A stretch of 64,000 nt of DNA, from positions 124,001 through 188,000 of the forward strand of contig CAWAGV010000002.1 in assembly GCA_963781725.1 (NCBI GenBank), written 5' to 3'. Positions 17,270 to 25,189 of the stretch are shown piece by piece; positions within the stretch are counted from its first letter, which is position 1, and each line of letters opens with the position of its first letter. The notes beneath the pieces were generated by a model that saw only the letters and a program-made list of their open reading frames with translations, was not told where the DNA came from and did not search any database. The position numbers and the translations under genes are program-made. This DNA comes from BOG-931 sp963781725 (lineage in GTDB: Bacteria > Pseudomonadota > Alphaproteobacteria > Rhizobiales > Xanthobacteraceae).

Positions 17270-17637
17270 GGCAAACGACGTAGCCCGCGTGTGGTATCGG
17301 GTCAAATGCAGTGCAAAAAGGCAGCAATGTTAGCAACCGCGGCAGGACGGCGCCGACGTGTTCGCGGCTGCGAGACGGTGCCGAAAAATTGGCCAGATAT
17401 ACACGCAAAATTTCCTGCCGTTCATTGCACGTTCATCTGGCTGAATAACGATTAATGGCAACCTGAATATCCGTTAAGCCTCGGAAAAATCAGGGAAATT
17501 TTCGATTTTTCGATTGCGGTAAAAACCGCGCTGTGGCATTATCGTAAGCGGTAAGGGGACGATGGCCCGAGGGGGACCGCCCGCGACGCTTGAACTCAGC
17601 CTTGCCGTTGGTTCAACACGCATCAAGGAAGCAGACA
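17270..17637. other. Intergenic region upstream of aroC, with leader of a small transcription unit
   Basis: This 368-bp stretch is more AT-rich than its surroundings, particularly 17380-17550. It must contain the minus-strand promoter of aroC-ribB and holds a plausible plus-strand promoter at 17514-17542 for the small peptide gene that begins at 17638. An ORF running from 17562 in another frame gives a charged, low-complexity translation and is considered a shadow. I see no tRNA, repeat or insertion element here. Confidence 0.6.
17514..17542 (+). promoter_or_regulatory. Candidate sigma-70-type promoter for the small-peptide transcription unit
   Basis: TTGCGG (17514-17519), a 17-base spacer, and CATTAT (17537-17542) resemble a housekeeping promoter. 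The spacer includes a GCGG/CCGC inverted repeat. Transcription from about 17550 would give an RNA of roughly 245 bases ending at the terminator at 17762-17794. Visual match only. Confidence 0.4.
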
Positions 17638-17679
17638 ATGGCCGCGAAGAAGAAGAAAGCGAAGAAGAAGTCGAAGTAA
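17638..17679 (+). CDS. 13-residue lysine-rich peptide (hypothetical)
   Basis: A very short reading frame, MAAKKKKAKKKSK followed by TAA, preceded by AAGGAAG at 17625-17631 with a 6-base spacer, which is a good ribosome binding site. Nine of thirteen residues would be basic. It sits between a candidate promoter (17514-17542) and a strong intrinsic terminator (17762-17794), so it looks like its own transcription unit. Short Lys/Ala-rich basic proteins resembling histone H1 tails occur in this order, but this one is extremely short, and the RNA itself could be the functional product. No function can be assigned. Confidence 0.4.
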   Translation: MAAKKKKAKKKSK

Positions 17680-17761
17680 ATGACGTCTGCGCGAGCCTCG
17701 TAGTGGGGCAGCGCCGTCAGCTTCGGATTTTGCGAGGCGCCTTACGAGGCAGCTTCGTCAG

Positions 17762-17794
17762 GCGGCCGGACCAAGGTTCGGCCGCTTTCGTTTT
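17762..17794 (+). terminator. Rho-independent terminator
   Basis: An 11-base stem (17762-17772 with 17775-17785, one mismatch, two-base loop AA) built of GCGGCCGGACC is followed by TTTCGTTTT. It ends the small transcript that carries the lysine-rich peptide and insulates the downstream permease gene. Confidence 0.75.
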
Positions 17795-17907
17795 GGCTAA
17801 TTGCCATCACTGGATCTGGAGTCCAATCTCCCTCCGCCGAGTCGGTACACGCGCCAGCAAGAACGCGATGATCGGCCGCCATGGAAAGACTGGTGAGGGA
17901 GCATCGG

Positions 17908-19866
17908 ATGGCGGACGAAATAATAGCTCCGCCGGAGCAGACCCCCGCTGGCGACCACGGCGAATATGCGCGACTGCTTCGGCGCGTTGACCTTTTTACC
18001 GGACTGGATCGCGTCGCCCTCGCCAAACTCGCTGCACATCTGCAACCGCAATCCTTTCAACCGAATGCGGTCATCGTTCGGCAGGGCGATATCGGCGACG
18101 CGTTTTATCTGGTCGCCCGCGGATCTGTAGGCGTCTACGCGGTCGACAATGCCGGTGACGAGCGCCTGTTGAAACTCCTGCATGTCGGCGAGCCATTTGG
18201 TGAAATGGCGCTGCTCAACGACATTCCGCGCACCGCTACCGTCAAAGCGGAGAGCGCGTGCGAAGTGCTGCGGCTCGCCCGCGTTGCCTTTATCGATCTG
18301 GTGAAAGAGCAGCCGAGCGTCGCGCTTTCGATCGCGGCAACGCTGAGCCGGCGTCTGGCCGGAATGCTCAATCAATCCGAAGCCGATGCGACCACGGTGA
18401 CGGCGCCGCCTCTCGATCCGGCCAAGGCTGCCGCCAACGCCGCGATCGCGGTGCGCCCGCGCTGGCGGCCCGGCCGCGTTACGATGGCGCTGGCCGCGGC
18501 CGCCGCCGTTTTCCTGGCCGGCTGGATTTCACCGCCACCGCGTGGCCTGTCGGAAACGGCATGGCACGGACTGGTCATCCTGCTAACAATCCTGCCGCCG
18601 CTCTTGCTCGATGCCGTGCTCGAAGGCGTGCTGGGGTTGATGCTGGCCTGCGGCTGGGCGCTGTTCCATGTCACCAGCGCCACGGTCGCCCTTTCGGGCT
18701 TTGCCAGCACCAGTTGGGTTCTGGTCGTCTCGGTGCTCATTATCGGCGCCGCGATCACCCAAACCGGGGTGCTTTATCGCCTGGCGCTTGAGACCATCAC
18801 CCATATGCGCGGCGGCTTCGTCGGCGAGGCGACGGCGCTGGCCTGCGCCGGGCAACTGCTCGGTCCCGCGGTGCCGAATGCCACCAGCCGCATCATCATC
18901 ATCGCGCCGATGCTGCGCGAACTGGTCGACGCGCTGGGCTACGCGCCGAAATCCAAGGCGGCGACCGGGTTGGCGATGGCCGTCCTCATCGGCTTCGGCC
19001 AAATGGCGGCAACGACGCTCACCAGCGGGACGACGTCGGTGTTGGTTGCGGCGGTGCTGCCGGAAGCGGTGCGTGGCGACATCAACTGGATCACCTGGAC
19101 GCTCTATGGCGCGCCGTTCAACCTCATCATGTTTGTTGGCCTGATCGCGACCATTCTCTGGTTTTACCGGCCCGGCCCAGGCGCGCGGCAGCCGTCCAAC
19201 GAGCGGGCCAAATTGCTGGCGCTGCAGCGAGCGCTGCTCGGACCGATGTCGCGCCAGGAAAAACTCTCGATCTGGATCGGCGTCGGCTTGCTGGCGGGCT
19301 TCATCACCCAGCCGCTCCATCACATCGATCCCGGCTGGGTCGCCGCCATCGCCGTGGGCGTTCTGGCGGCAACGCAAGTCGTGACCGTGAACACGCTGCG
19401 GGCGGTGAATTGGAATTTTGCACTGCTGTTCGGCAGCCTGATCAGCCTGGCGACAGTCTTCAGCAGCACCGGCCTCGATCGCTGGGTTGCGCAAGATGTT
19501 GCGGCCGCGATGGGGAACCTCGCTACTTCGCGCGTCGCCTTCGTTGTGGCGTTGTCGCTGTTCTGCTTTGCCGTCAGTTTCGTGGTGCGCTGGCAAGCCG
19601 CCGCCCCGCTGATCACCATTGCGCTGGCGCCGGTCGCGAGTAACGCCGGCATTCACCCGTACATCGTCGGCTTGATCGCGGTCGTCGCCTGCAACGGCTT
19701 CTTCCTGCCGTATCAAAGCACCACCTACCTGGCGCTCAACGGCGGAACCGGAGGACAATTGTTCACGCGTGCACAGGCTTTCCCAGCGGCAATCGCTTTC
19801 GCCGTCTGGGCGCTGATCGCCGCTGCCGCGAGCGTGCCGGCATGGCGGATGATGGGGTTGATGTGA
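17908..19866 (+). CDS. SLC13/DASS-type anion permease with N-terminal cyclic nucleotide-binding domain
   Basis: A 652-residue fusion. Residues about 15-135 form a CRP-like cNMP-binding domain: DLFTGLDRVALAKLAAHLQP, IVRQGDIGDAFYLVARGSVGVY and the phosphate-binding cassette FGEMALLNDIPRTATVKA. A basic linker leads into about 11-12 membrane helices of the divalent anion:Na+ symporter / ArsB-like ion transporter superfamily, with motifs AVPNATSRIIIIAPM and TTLTSGTTSVLVAAVLP. The ATG at 17908 follows GAGGGAG by 7 bases; an ATG at 17881 is possible. The cNMP domain suggests transport gated by cAMP or cGMP binding. Transported anion unknown. Confidence 0.87.
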   Translation: MADEIIAPPEQTPAGDHGEYARLLRRVDLFTGLDRVALAKLAAHLQPQSFQPNAVIVRQGDIGDAFYLVARGSVGVYAVDNAGDERLLKLLHVGEPFGEMALLNDIPRTATVKAESACEVLRLARVAFIDLVKEQPSVALSIAATLSRRLAGMLNQSEADATTVTAPPLDPAKAAANAAIAVRPRWRPGRVTMALAAAAAVFLAGWISPPPRGLSETAWHGLVILLTILPPLLLDAVLEGVLGLMLACGWALFHVTSATVALSGFASTSWVLVVSVLIIGAAITQTGVLYRLALETITHMRGGFVGEATALACAGQLLGPAVPNATSRIIIIAPMLRELVDALGYAPKSKAATGLAMAVLIGFGQMAATTLTSGTTSVLVAAVLPEAVRGDINWITWTLYGAPFNLIMFVGLIATILWFYRPGPGARQPSNERAKLLALQRALLGPMSRQEKLSIWIGVGLLAGFITQPLHHIDPGWVAAIAVGVLAATQVVTVNTLRAVNWNFALLFGSLISLATVFSSTGLDRWVAQDVAAAMGNLATSRVAFVVALSLFCFAVSFVVRWQAAAPLITIALAPVASNAGIHPYIVGLIAVVACNGFFLPYQSTTYLALNGGTGGQLFTRAQAFPAAIAFAVWALIAAAASVPAWRMMGLM

Positions 19867-19890
19867 GTTCCGCCGGATAATCGCGGTTCA

Positions 19891-19916
19891 AGCGGCCGGA
19901 CTGCAATCCGGCCGCT
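19891..19916. terminator. Stem-loop between convergent genes
   Basis: A perfect 10-base stem AGCGGCCGGA / TCCGGCCGCT (19891-19900 and 19907-19916) with a 6-base loop lies between the convergent SLC13 permease and methyltransferase genes. It lacks a T-tract on either side, so it is a possible bidirectional termination or mRNA 3' stability element rather than a textbook terminator. Confidence 0.5.
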
Positions 19917-19950
19917 GCCATGACGAACCGCGAACGAACGGCGGCCGGAA

Positions 19951-20847
19951 CTATTTTGTCCCGACGGCCACGATCATTTCGCACGGCCCTTCGAAGCCAT
20001 TCTTGCCTTCGAACTGCTGCAACGACTGCTCGATCTCCTGCCAGGCCGCATCCTTCCCGGCCTGGTCGAGCGCGGCCAGCATTTGATGCAGCGCGCCGAA
20101 CGATCCTTTTTCGAAACGAACACATTCCGCCGCCGACGGCAGCTCCACGGGCGCCGACACCGTGCAACTGCGCACGTCATCAAACCCGGCCTTGCGCAGT
20201 TCTGCTTCCAGCACTCCCGGACCGCCGAGGCTGAACGGCCCAGGCTGGCCGGGCAACGGCGGCGGCAGGCTGGCCCGGCGGCGGATGATCGATACCGGGA
20301 TGGAGAAAAACTTGTTGTTCTCCGGTGTACTGTACACGATAGCGGCGATCCGGCCGCCCGGCTTGAGCGCAGACCACATCGCGGCCAGGGCCTGCTGCTG
20401 ATCCGGGAAATAGATCAGACCGACGCGGGAAATCACCGCGTCAAATGTGCCTTCGGGCACATTGAGCAGTTCGCCGTCCATCACAGCGGTTTCGATATTG
20501 CGATAGCCGGCGCGCCGCGCGTTCGACGCTGCAAATTCGAGAATCGCGGGCGAAATGTCGGTGGCCAGGACGTGGCCGGTACTGCCGACACGCTCGGCCG
20601 CTTGCAAAGTCTGGTCGCCTGCTCCTGCCGCAACGTCGAGCACCCGGCCGCCCGGCGCAATTGCTGCCATATCGAGCATGATCTCGGTTGACGGTCCAAG
20701 CCAGGCACGGAGCAGCGGACCCCAGTCATTCCAGGCTTTTGCGGCCGATTGCCATTGCTGCCGCGTGGTTTCCTTGTATTTGGCCGGATCGAACGTGGCC
20801 GACGCGGATTTTTCATCGCGCGGTACCGCGGTTGTAGAAGCTGGCAT
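19951..20847 (-). CDS. Class I SAM-dependent methyltransferase (UbiE/COQ5-like)
   Basis: A 298-residue methyltransferase. SAM-binding motif I is GGRVLDVAAGAGDQTLQAA, motif II includes ATDISPAILEFAASNARRAG, and the acidic/post-I region EGTFDAVISRVGLIYFPDQQ follows, all typical of the UbiE-like branch that methylates small molecules such as quinone precursors. The ATG at 20847 has GAGGAGG upstream. It is divergent from the winged-helix/hydrolase gene at 21027, with 179 bp between them, so the two may share regulation. Substrate not predictable. Confidence 0.87.
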   Translation of the reverse strand: MPASTTAVPRDEKSASATFDPAKYKETTRQQWQSAAKAWNDWGPLLRAWLGPSTEIMLDMAAIAPGGRVLDVAAGAGDQTLQAAERVGSTGHVLATDISPAILEFAASNARRAGYRNIETAVMDGELLNVPEGTFDAVISRVGLIYFPDQQQALAAMWSALKPGGRIAAIVYSTPENNKFFSIPVSIIRRRASLPPPLPGQPGPFSLGGPGVLEAELRKAGFDDVRSCTVSAPVELPSAAECVRFEKGSFGALHQMLAALDQAGKDAAWQEIEQSLQQFEGKNGFEGPCEMIVAVGTK

Positions 20848-21026
20848 TGGAGACCTCCTCGAACGCGCCGTGGCGGCGCCTTATCGCCTCCGAGGATGCC
20901 GCAAGATCGGCGGCCCGGCTTTTTCGCAGTCTTTTCGTCTCCTTACCGGACCCTTGATTTTTGCGGGCCATAAGGGTCGCATAAGCTCGCCGGCAAGATG
21001 TCGACCCGTGGCGACGGAGGGCGACT

Positions 21027-22256
21027 TTGCTTTATTGCTTTGGGGACTACGCGCTCGACACCGGACGACGCGAATTGCGGCGTGGCGACACTTTGCTGCA
21101 AGTAGCGCCTCAGGTTTTCGACCTGCTCGAATATCTAATCCGCAATCGCGAGCATGTCGTTGCCAAGAACGATCTGCTCGCCACGATCTGGAGCGGCCGC
21201 GCGGTTTCGGACGCCGCACTCAGCACGCGCATCAATGCGGCCCGGACGGCGGTCGGCGACAACGGCGAGACCCAGCGCTTCATTCGCACCTTGCCACGCA
21301 AAGGCTTCCGCTTCATCGGCACGGTCCGCGAAGAAATAGACCTGCCGTCCTCCAGCGGCGTTTCTCCCCAACGTTACGATGCCGCCGGTCACGAGGGACC
21401 GGCGTACGGTCAAGCCGTGCGGCAGGAAATCAATTATTGCCGTGCGCCCGATGGCGTGCGCCTCGCTCTCGCGAGAGTCGGGCATGGTCCCCGCCTGCTG
21501 AAGGCGGCAAACTACCTCAACCACCTGGAATATGACTGGGAATGCCCGGTCACGCGGCATTTGCTGCACGGGCTGGCGCGCCACTTCACGCTCGTGCGCT
21601 ACGACGCGCGCGGCAATGGGCTTTCGGACTGGGACGCGCCGAATGTCTCTTTCGAGACCTGGATTTCGGACCTCGAAACGGTCGCCGACGCGGTGGGCTG
21701 GAAACGATTTCCGCTGATTGGAATGTCGCAAGGCTGCGCCATTTCGATCGCTTATGCGGTCAAGCATCCGGAACGTGTTTCCCATCTCATTCTTTACGGC
21801 AGCTTCGCGCGCGGCCGCCTCGTCCGCGCCACCAGCGATGAGCAGCGCGAAAAGATCAAGGCGATGGAAACGCTGGTACGCCTCGGTTGGGGCGAAGAAA
21901 ACGCCGCCTTCCGGCAGATGTTCACCTCCCAATTCGTTCCGGGCGGGACCAAAGAGCAAATCGACTGGTTCAATGAATTGCAGCGCCGGTCGGCATCGCC
22001 GGAGTGCGCCGCGCGCTACTTCAACACGACAAATCTGATCGATGTACGCGCGCTTCTCCCCAAAGTCCGGGTGCCCACACTGGTGATGCATCTGCGCGAC
22101 GACGCCGTGCATAACTTTGAATTTGGCCGGGAGGTCGCGGCCGGAATTCCCGGGGCGCGTTTTGTACCGCTTCCGGGCCGCAACCATATGCCGCTAGAGC
22201 AGGATCCCGCCTCGCCGCGCATCCTGGAAGAGATCAGGCTGTTTCTTGGCACCTGA
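21027..22256 (+). CDS. Winged-helix (OmpR/PhoB-type) domain fused to alpha/beta hydrolase
   Basis: A 409-residue two-domain protein. Residues 1-105 are a Trans_reg_C DNA-binding domain (FGDYALDTGRRELRRG, HVVAKNDLLATIWSGRAVSD, FIRTLPRKGFRFIGTV), as in CadC-like one-component regulators. Residues about 135-409 are an alpha/beta hydrolase with nucleophile motif GMSQG, likely acid in HLRDDAVHNFE, and histidine in GRNHMPLEQ, so the triad appears complete. The start is TTG at 21027 after GGAGGG. There is no receiver domain. The hydrolase part may sense or destroy a ligand and control DNA binding; the neighbouring divergent methyltransferase is a candidate target. Confidence 0.85.
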   Translation: MLYCFGDYALDTGRRELRRGDTLLQVAPQVFDLLEYLIRNREHVVAKNDLLATIWSGRAVSDAALSTRINAARTAVGDNGETQRFIRTLPRKGFRFIGTVREEIDLPSSSGVSPQRYDAAGHEGPAYGQAVRQEINYCRAPDGVRLALARVGHGPRLLKAANYLNHLEYDWECPVTRHLLHGLARHFTLVRYDARGNGLSDWDAPNVSFETWISDLETVADAVGWKRFPLIGMSQGCAISIAYAVKHPERVSHLILYGSFARGRLVRATSDEQREKIKAMETLVRLGWGEENAAFRQMFTSQFVPGGTKEQIDWFNELQRRSASPECAARYFNTTNLIDVRALLPKVRVPTLVMHLRDDAVHNFEFGREVAAGIPGARFVPLPGRNHMPLEQDPASPRILEEIRLFLGT

Positions 22257-22270
22257 AGCTGCGCATACGA

Positions 22271-22864
22271 TCACGCGTAACGCGTCATCGTGCCATTGGC
22301 GAACAGGTAAACCACACCCTGAGCCACCTCGGCATGGGTGGCGCTCTCGTCGGGCATGATGTGAAAATTCGCCATCAACACGCGGGCCACGCCGCCGTGC
22401 GCGACAACGACGGTATCGCGCGTGACTGACGCGTACCAGTCGGCAACGCGTCTTCCGACATCGCGATAGGACTCGCCGCCGGGCGGCGCAAAATCCCATT
22501 TCTCGCGGTCGCGCCGCTCCAGCACGCCCGGTTCGTGCGCCTCGACCTCCGGCAGCGTGAGTCCTTCCCACGCGCCATAAGAAATCTCCATCAATCTGTC
22601 GTCGGTCTTATAGGCCACCGGATCAAGACCCAGCGTCCCGCGTACAATTTCCATGGTTTCGCGCGCGCGATTCAGCGGGCTCGATACATAGGGGAAATCG
22701 GACGCGTGCAGCCGGTCGCGCGCGAACAGATCGCGAAGCAGTTCGCCGCTCGCCACGGCCTGCTGCCTGCCGCGCGCGTTGAGGCTGGTTTGGTATTGGC
22801 CCTGCAGCCGCTGCGCAACGTTGAAGTCGGTTTCGCCGTGGCGCATGAAATAGAGCACCGGCAC
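22271..22864 (-). CDS. Histidine phosphatase family protein (phosphoglycerate mutase-like)
   Basis: A 197-residue member of the histidine phosphatase (PGM/GpmB) superfamily. The catalytic RHG motif is in YFMRHGETDFNVAQRLQGQ near residue 8, the second arginine in SSPLNRARETMEI, the acid in MEISYGAWEG and the second histidine in VVVAHGGVARVLM. This branch covers broad-specificity phosphatases and cobalamin or sugar-phosphate phosphatases. It ends the fabI transcription unit, starting 7 bp after the fabI stop. Physiological substrate unknown. Confidence 0.88.
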   Translation of the reverse strand: MPVLYFMRHGETDFNVAQRLQGQYQTSLNARGRQQAVASGELLRDLFARDRLHASDFPYVSSPLNRARETMEIVRGTLGLDPVAYKTDDRLMEISYGAWEGLTLPEVEAHEPGVLERRDREKWDFAPPGGESYRDVGRRVADWYASVTRDTVVVAHGGVARVLMANFHIMPDESATHAEVAQGVVYLFANGTMTRYA

Positions 22865-22871
22865 CGACGAA

Positions 22872-23693
22872 TTATTCCTCTTTGCCGACGGCGATGTCCG
22901 GTGCGTCGGGATGCTTCATGCCGACGACATGATAGCCGGCGTCGACGTGATGCACCTCGCCGGTGACGCCGCGCGACATGTCCGAGAGCAGGTAGGCGCC
23001 CGCCTCACCCACTTCCTCGATGGTGACGCTGCGCCGCAACGGCGCATTGTGCTCGTTCCATTTCAGGATGTAGCGAAAATCGCCGATACCCGACGCGGCA
23101 AGTGTCTTGATCGGGCCCGACGAGATGGCGTTGACGCGGATGCCCTTCACGCCGAGATCGGCGGCCAGGTATCGCACCGACGCTTCGAGCGCGGACTTGG
23201 CGACGCCCATCACGTTGTAATGGGGCATCCATTTTTCGGACCCGTAATAGGTCAGCGTCAGCATCGAGCCGCCATTCGGCATCATCTTCTCGGCGCGCTG
23301 CGCAATCGCCGTGAAGGAATAGCAGCTGATCAGCATGGTCTTGGTGAAATTGTCGGCGGTGGTGTCGACGTAACGGCCGTCGAGTTGAGCCTTGTCGGAG
23401 AACGCAATGGCATGGACCAGGAAATCGATTCCGCCCCAGGCGGATTTGACCGCCGCGAATACCGCGTCGATGGTCGCCGGATCGGTCACGTCGCAATCGC
23501 CGACCACGATGCCGCCGACGTCCTGGGCGAGCGGCTCGACGCGCTTCTTCAGTGCGTCGCCCTGGTAAGTAAACGCCAGTTCCGCGCCGTGCCCATGGCA
23601 AGCTTTGGCGATGCCCCAGGCAAGCGAACGGTGGTTCGCGACCCCCATGATCAGGCCGCGCTTGCCACGCATGATGCCCGAATTTTCCGGCAT
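22872..23693 (-). CDS. fabI: Enoyl-[acyl-carrier-protein] reductase (NADH), FabI type
   Basis: A 273-residue FabI, which reduces the trans-2-enoyl-ACP double bond in each round of fatty acid elongation. The nucleotide-binding stretch GKRGLIMGVANHRSLAWGIA is canonical for FabI, and the active-site Tyr-x6-Lys is in YNVMGVAKSALEASVRYLA. The ATG at 23693 is chosen to fit the family N-terminus; a longer ORF opens at 23732. The protein is the target of triclosan and related inhibitors in other bacteria. The gene is divergent from an ECF sigma factor and upstream of a histidine phosphatase gene. Confidence 0.95.
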   Translation of the reverse strand: MPENSGIMRGKRGLIMGVANHRSLAWGIAKACHGHGAELAFTYQGDALKKRVEPLAQDVGGIVVGDCDVTDPATIDAVFAAVKSAWGGIDFLVHAIAFSDKAQLDGRYVDTTADNFTKTMLISCYSFTAIAQRAEKMMPNGGSMLTLTYYGSEKWMPHYNVMGVAKSALEASVRYLAADLGVKGIRVNAISSGPIKTLAASGIGDFRYILKWNEHNAPLRRSVTIEEVGEAGAYLLSDMSRGVTGEVHHVDAGYHVVGMKHPDAPDIAVGKEE

Positions 23694-23797
23694 TAACTGA
23701 CCCCGTTCGGCCCACTTCTCCCTGAAGGTCACCTATGGCATAGGCCCGTAGCAACCAGCAAGCGCAGGGGCCCAAAGTGCCGCAGCGCCGCTGGATC

Positions 23798-23822
23798 GGA
23801 ATAGTCGACAGCCAGTGGTGTT
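23798..23822 (+). promoter_or_regulatory. Candidate ECF-type promoter upstream of sigma factor gene
   Basis: GGAAT (23798-23802), 17 bases, then GTT (23820-23822) followed by a T-run. This resembles the GGAAC-N16/17-CGTT class of alphaproteobacterial ECF promoters, with mismatches in both elements. It lies about 40 bases before the sigma gene start and could be an autoregulatory promoter. Visual match only. Confidence 0.35.
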
Positions 23823-23862
23823 TTTTGTCTGAGGTCTCCGGCATCGGATCAGGAGCGGATGG

Positions 23863-24351
23863 TTGAGTGAATTCCAGCGCATGGTCGAGGCGGCCATCCC
23901 GGCATTGCGGCGTTACGCGCGTGCGCTGACCCGCGACACCGACACTGCCGACGACATCGTGCAGGACACGCTGGTCCGGGCGTTGCGCTCCGAGCATTTG
24001 TTTCACGGCGGAGACGTCCGCGCCTGGCTGTACACGATCCTGACCAACCTCAACCGCAACCGGCTGCGTTCGATTTCAAGGCGGCCGACGCTGACGCCGA
24101 TCAAGGACAGCGACGCCGCCTTGACCGGGCCGGATACCGGTAGCCGCGACATCGCCCGGGCGCTCGACGATCTGGCCGAGGAACAACGGGTGGCGCTGCT
24201 CCTGGTCGTGCTTGAGGGCCTGACGTATCGCGAAGTTGCGGAAGTACAGGGCGTACCAATCGGAACGGTGATGTCGCGGCTCGCCCGCGCGCGCCTGCAG
24301 ATCAAAGCCCATCTCAACGGCGAGCGCCCCGCGCTGCGCCGTGTGAAATAA
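23863..24351 (+). CDS. ECF-type RNA polymerase sigma factor
   Basis: A 162-residue group IV sigma factor. Region 2 includes ARALTRDTDTADDIVQDTLV with the core-binding and -10 recognition residues, and region 4 includes LAEEQRVALLLVVLEGLTYR and VPIGTVMSRLARARLQ, the helix-turn-helix that reads the -35 element. The start is TTG at 23863, seven bases after AGGAG; an ATG at 23881 is the alternative. A gene for a membrane anti-sigma factor follows 15 bp downstream, the usual arrangement for ECF regulation by sequestration. The target regulon is unknown. Confidence 0.9.
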   Translation: MSEFQRMVEAAIPALRRYARALTRDTDTADDIVQDTLVRALRSEHLFHGGDVRAWLYTILTNLNRNRLRSISRRPTLTPIKDSDAALTGPDTGSRDIARALDDLAEEQRVALLLVVLEGLTYREVAEVQGVPIGTVMSRLARARLQIKAHLNGERPALRRVK

Positions 24352-24366
24352 AGAAAGCAAAGAAAA

Positions 24367-25152
24367 ATGATTGATCATTTCAATATCAGCGAAGATGAAC
24401 TCCACGCCTATGTCGACGGCGAGCTTCCGGCCGAACGGCGCGGCGCCGTCGAGGCATGGCTCGCAACCCATCCCGAGGATGCGGCCAACGTCGCTGCGTG
24501 GCGCAAGCAGGCCGACCTCATTCAGGCACGTTATGGCGCAGTCGTTGAGGAGCCGATTCCGCAGCGTCTCGACATCGGGCGCATGGCGCGCCGCCGCCGC
24601 AACCGGTGGATCGCGGCGGCGACGGCCGCAGCCCTTGTGACCTTTATCGCCGGCGGGTTCGTCGGCTGGAAAGTTCGTGCCGTTGAATCCCCCTCGCCGT
24701 CGGACCTCAGCCGTTTCACGGCGGACGCCCTCGAAGCGTATCGGCTCTACGTGGTCGAGGTTCGCCATCCGGTCGAAGTGCCGGGCGACCAGCGGCCGCA
24801 CCTTGTGGAATGGCTGTCAAAGCGGCTCGGTTCGCCGCTGCTCGCGCCGCAGCTCGAGACCATAGGGCTGAAGCTCGTCGGCGGGCGGCTACTGCCCGGC
24901 CCGACCGGCGCCACTGCGTTCTTCATGTATGAAAACGCGTCCGGCGAGCGCTTCACGCTCTACTGCGGACATACCGATAATCAGGAGACCGCGCTGCGCT
25001 ACACCGGGGGCGAAAAGAACGCCGCCTATTACTGGGTCGACCAGAACGTGGCTTATGTGCTGAGCGGTCCCGCGGAACGGGACAACCTGCGCCAGATCGC
25101 CCAGGCCGCCTACGATCAAATAGACGCGCGGTCTCAACAACGCGGCGGGTGA
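24367..25152 (+). CDS. Transmembrane anti-sigma factor
   Basis: A 261-residue single-pass membrane protein. The N-terminal cytoplasmic region (ISEDELHAYVDGELP) resembles the sigma-binding domain of anti-sigma factors, followed by a basic stretch ARRRRNR, a membrane helix at residues 81-101, and a roughly 160-residue periplasmic domain. There is no HxxxCxxC zinc motif in the N-terminal part, so it is not a classical zinc-binding anti-sigma factor. The ATG follows AAAGAAAG. Placed 15 bp after the ECF sigma gene, it most likely holds that sigma factor at the membrane until an envelope signal arrives. Confidence 0.85.
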   Translation: MIDHFNISEDELHAYVDGELPAERRGAVEAWLATHPEDAANVAAWRKQADLIQARYGAVVEEPIPQRLDIGRMARRRRNRWIAAATAAALVTFIAGGFVGWKVRAVESPSPSDLSRFTADALEAYRLYVVEVRHPVEVPGDQRPHLVEWLSKRLGSPLLAPQLETIGLKLVGGRLLPGPTGATAFFMYENASGERFTLYCGHTDNQETALRYTGGEKNAAYYWVDQNVAYVLSGPAERDNLRQIAQAAYDQIDARSQQRGG

Positions 25153-25189
25153 ACGCGGGTTTGCTCCAACACGTGTCGATCGAGCAGGC

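Noticed and set aside
17562..17990. A 142-residue plus-strand frame covering the small peptide region
   Set aside because: Other frame of the leader and peptide; it runs through the strong terminator and into the permease gene and has no family likeness.
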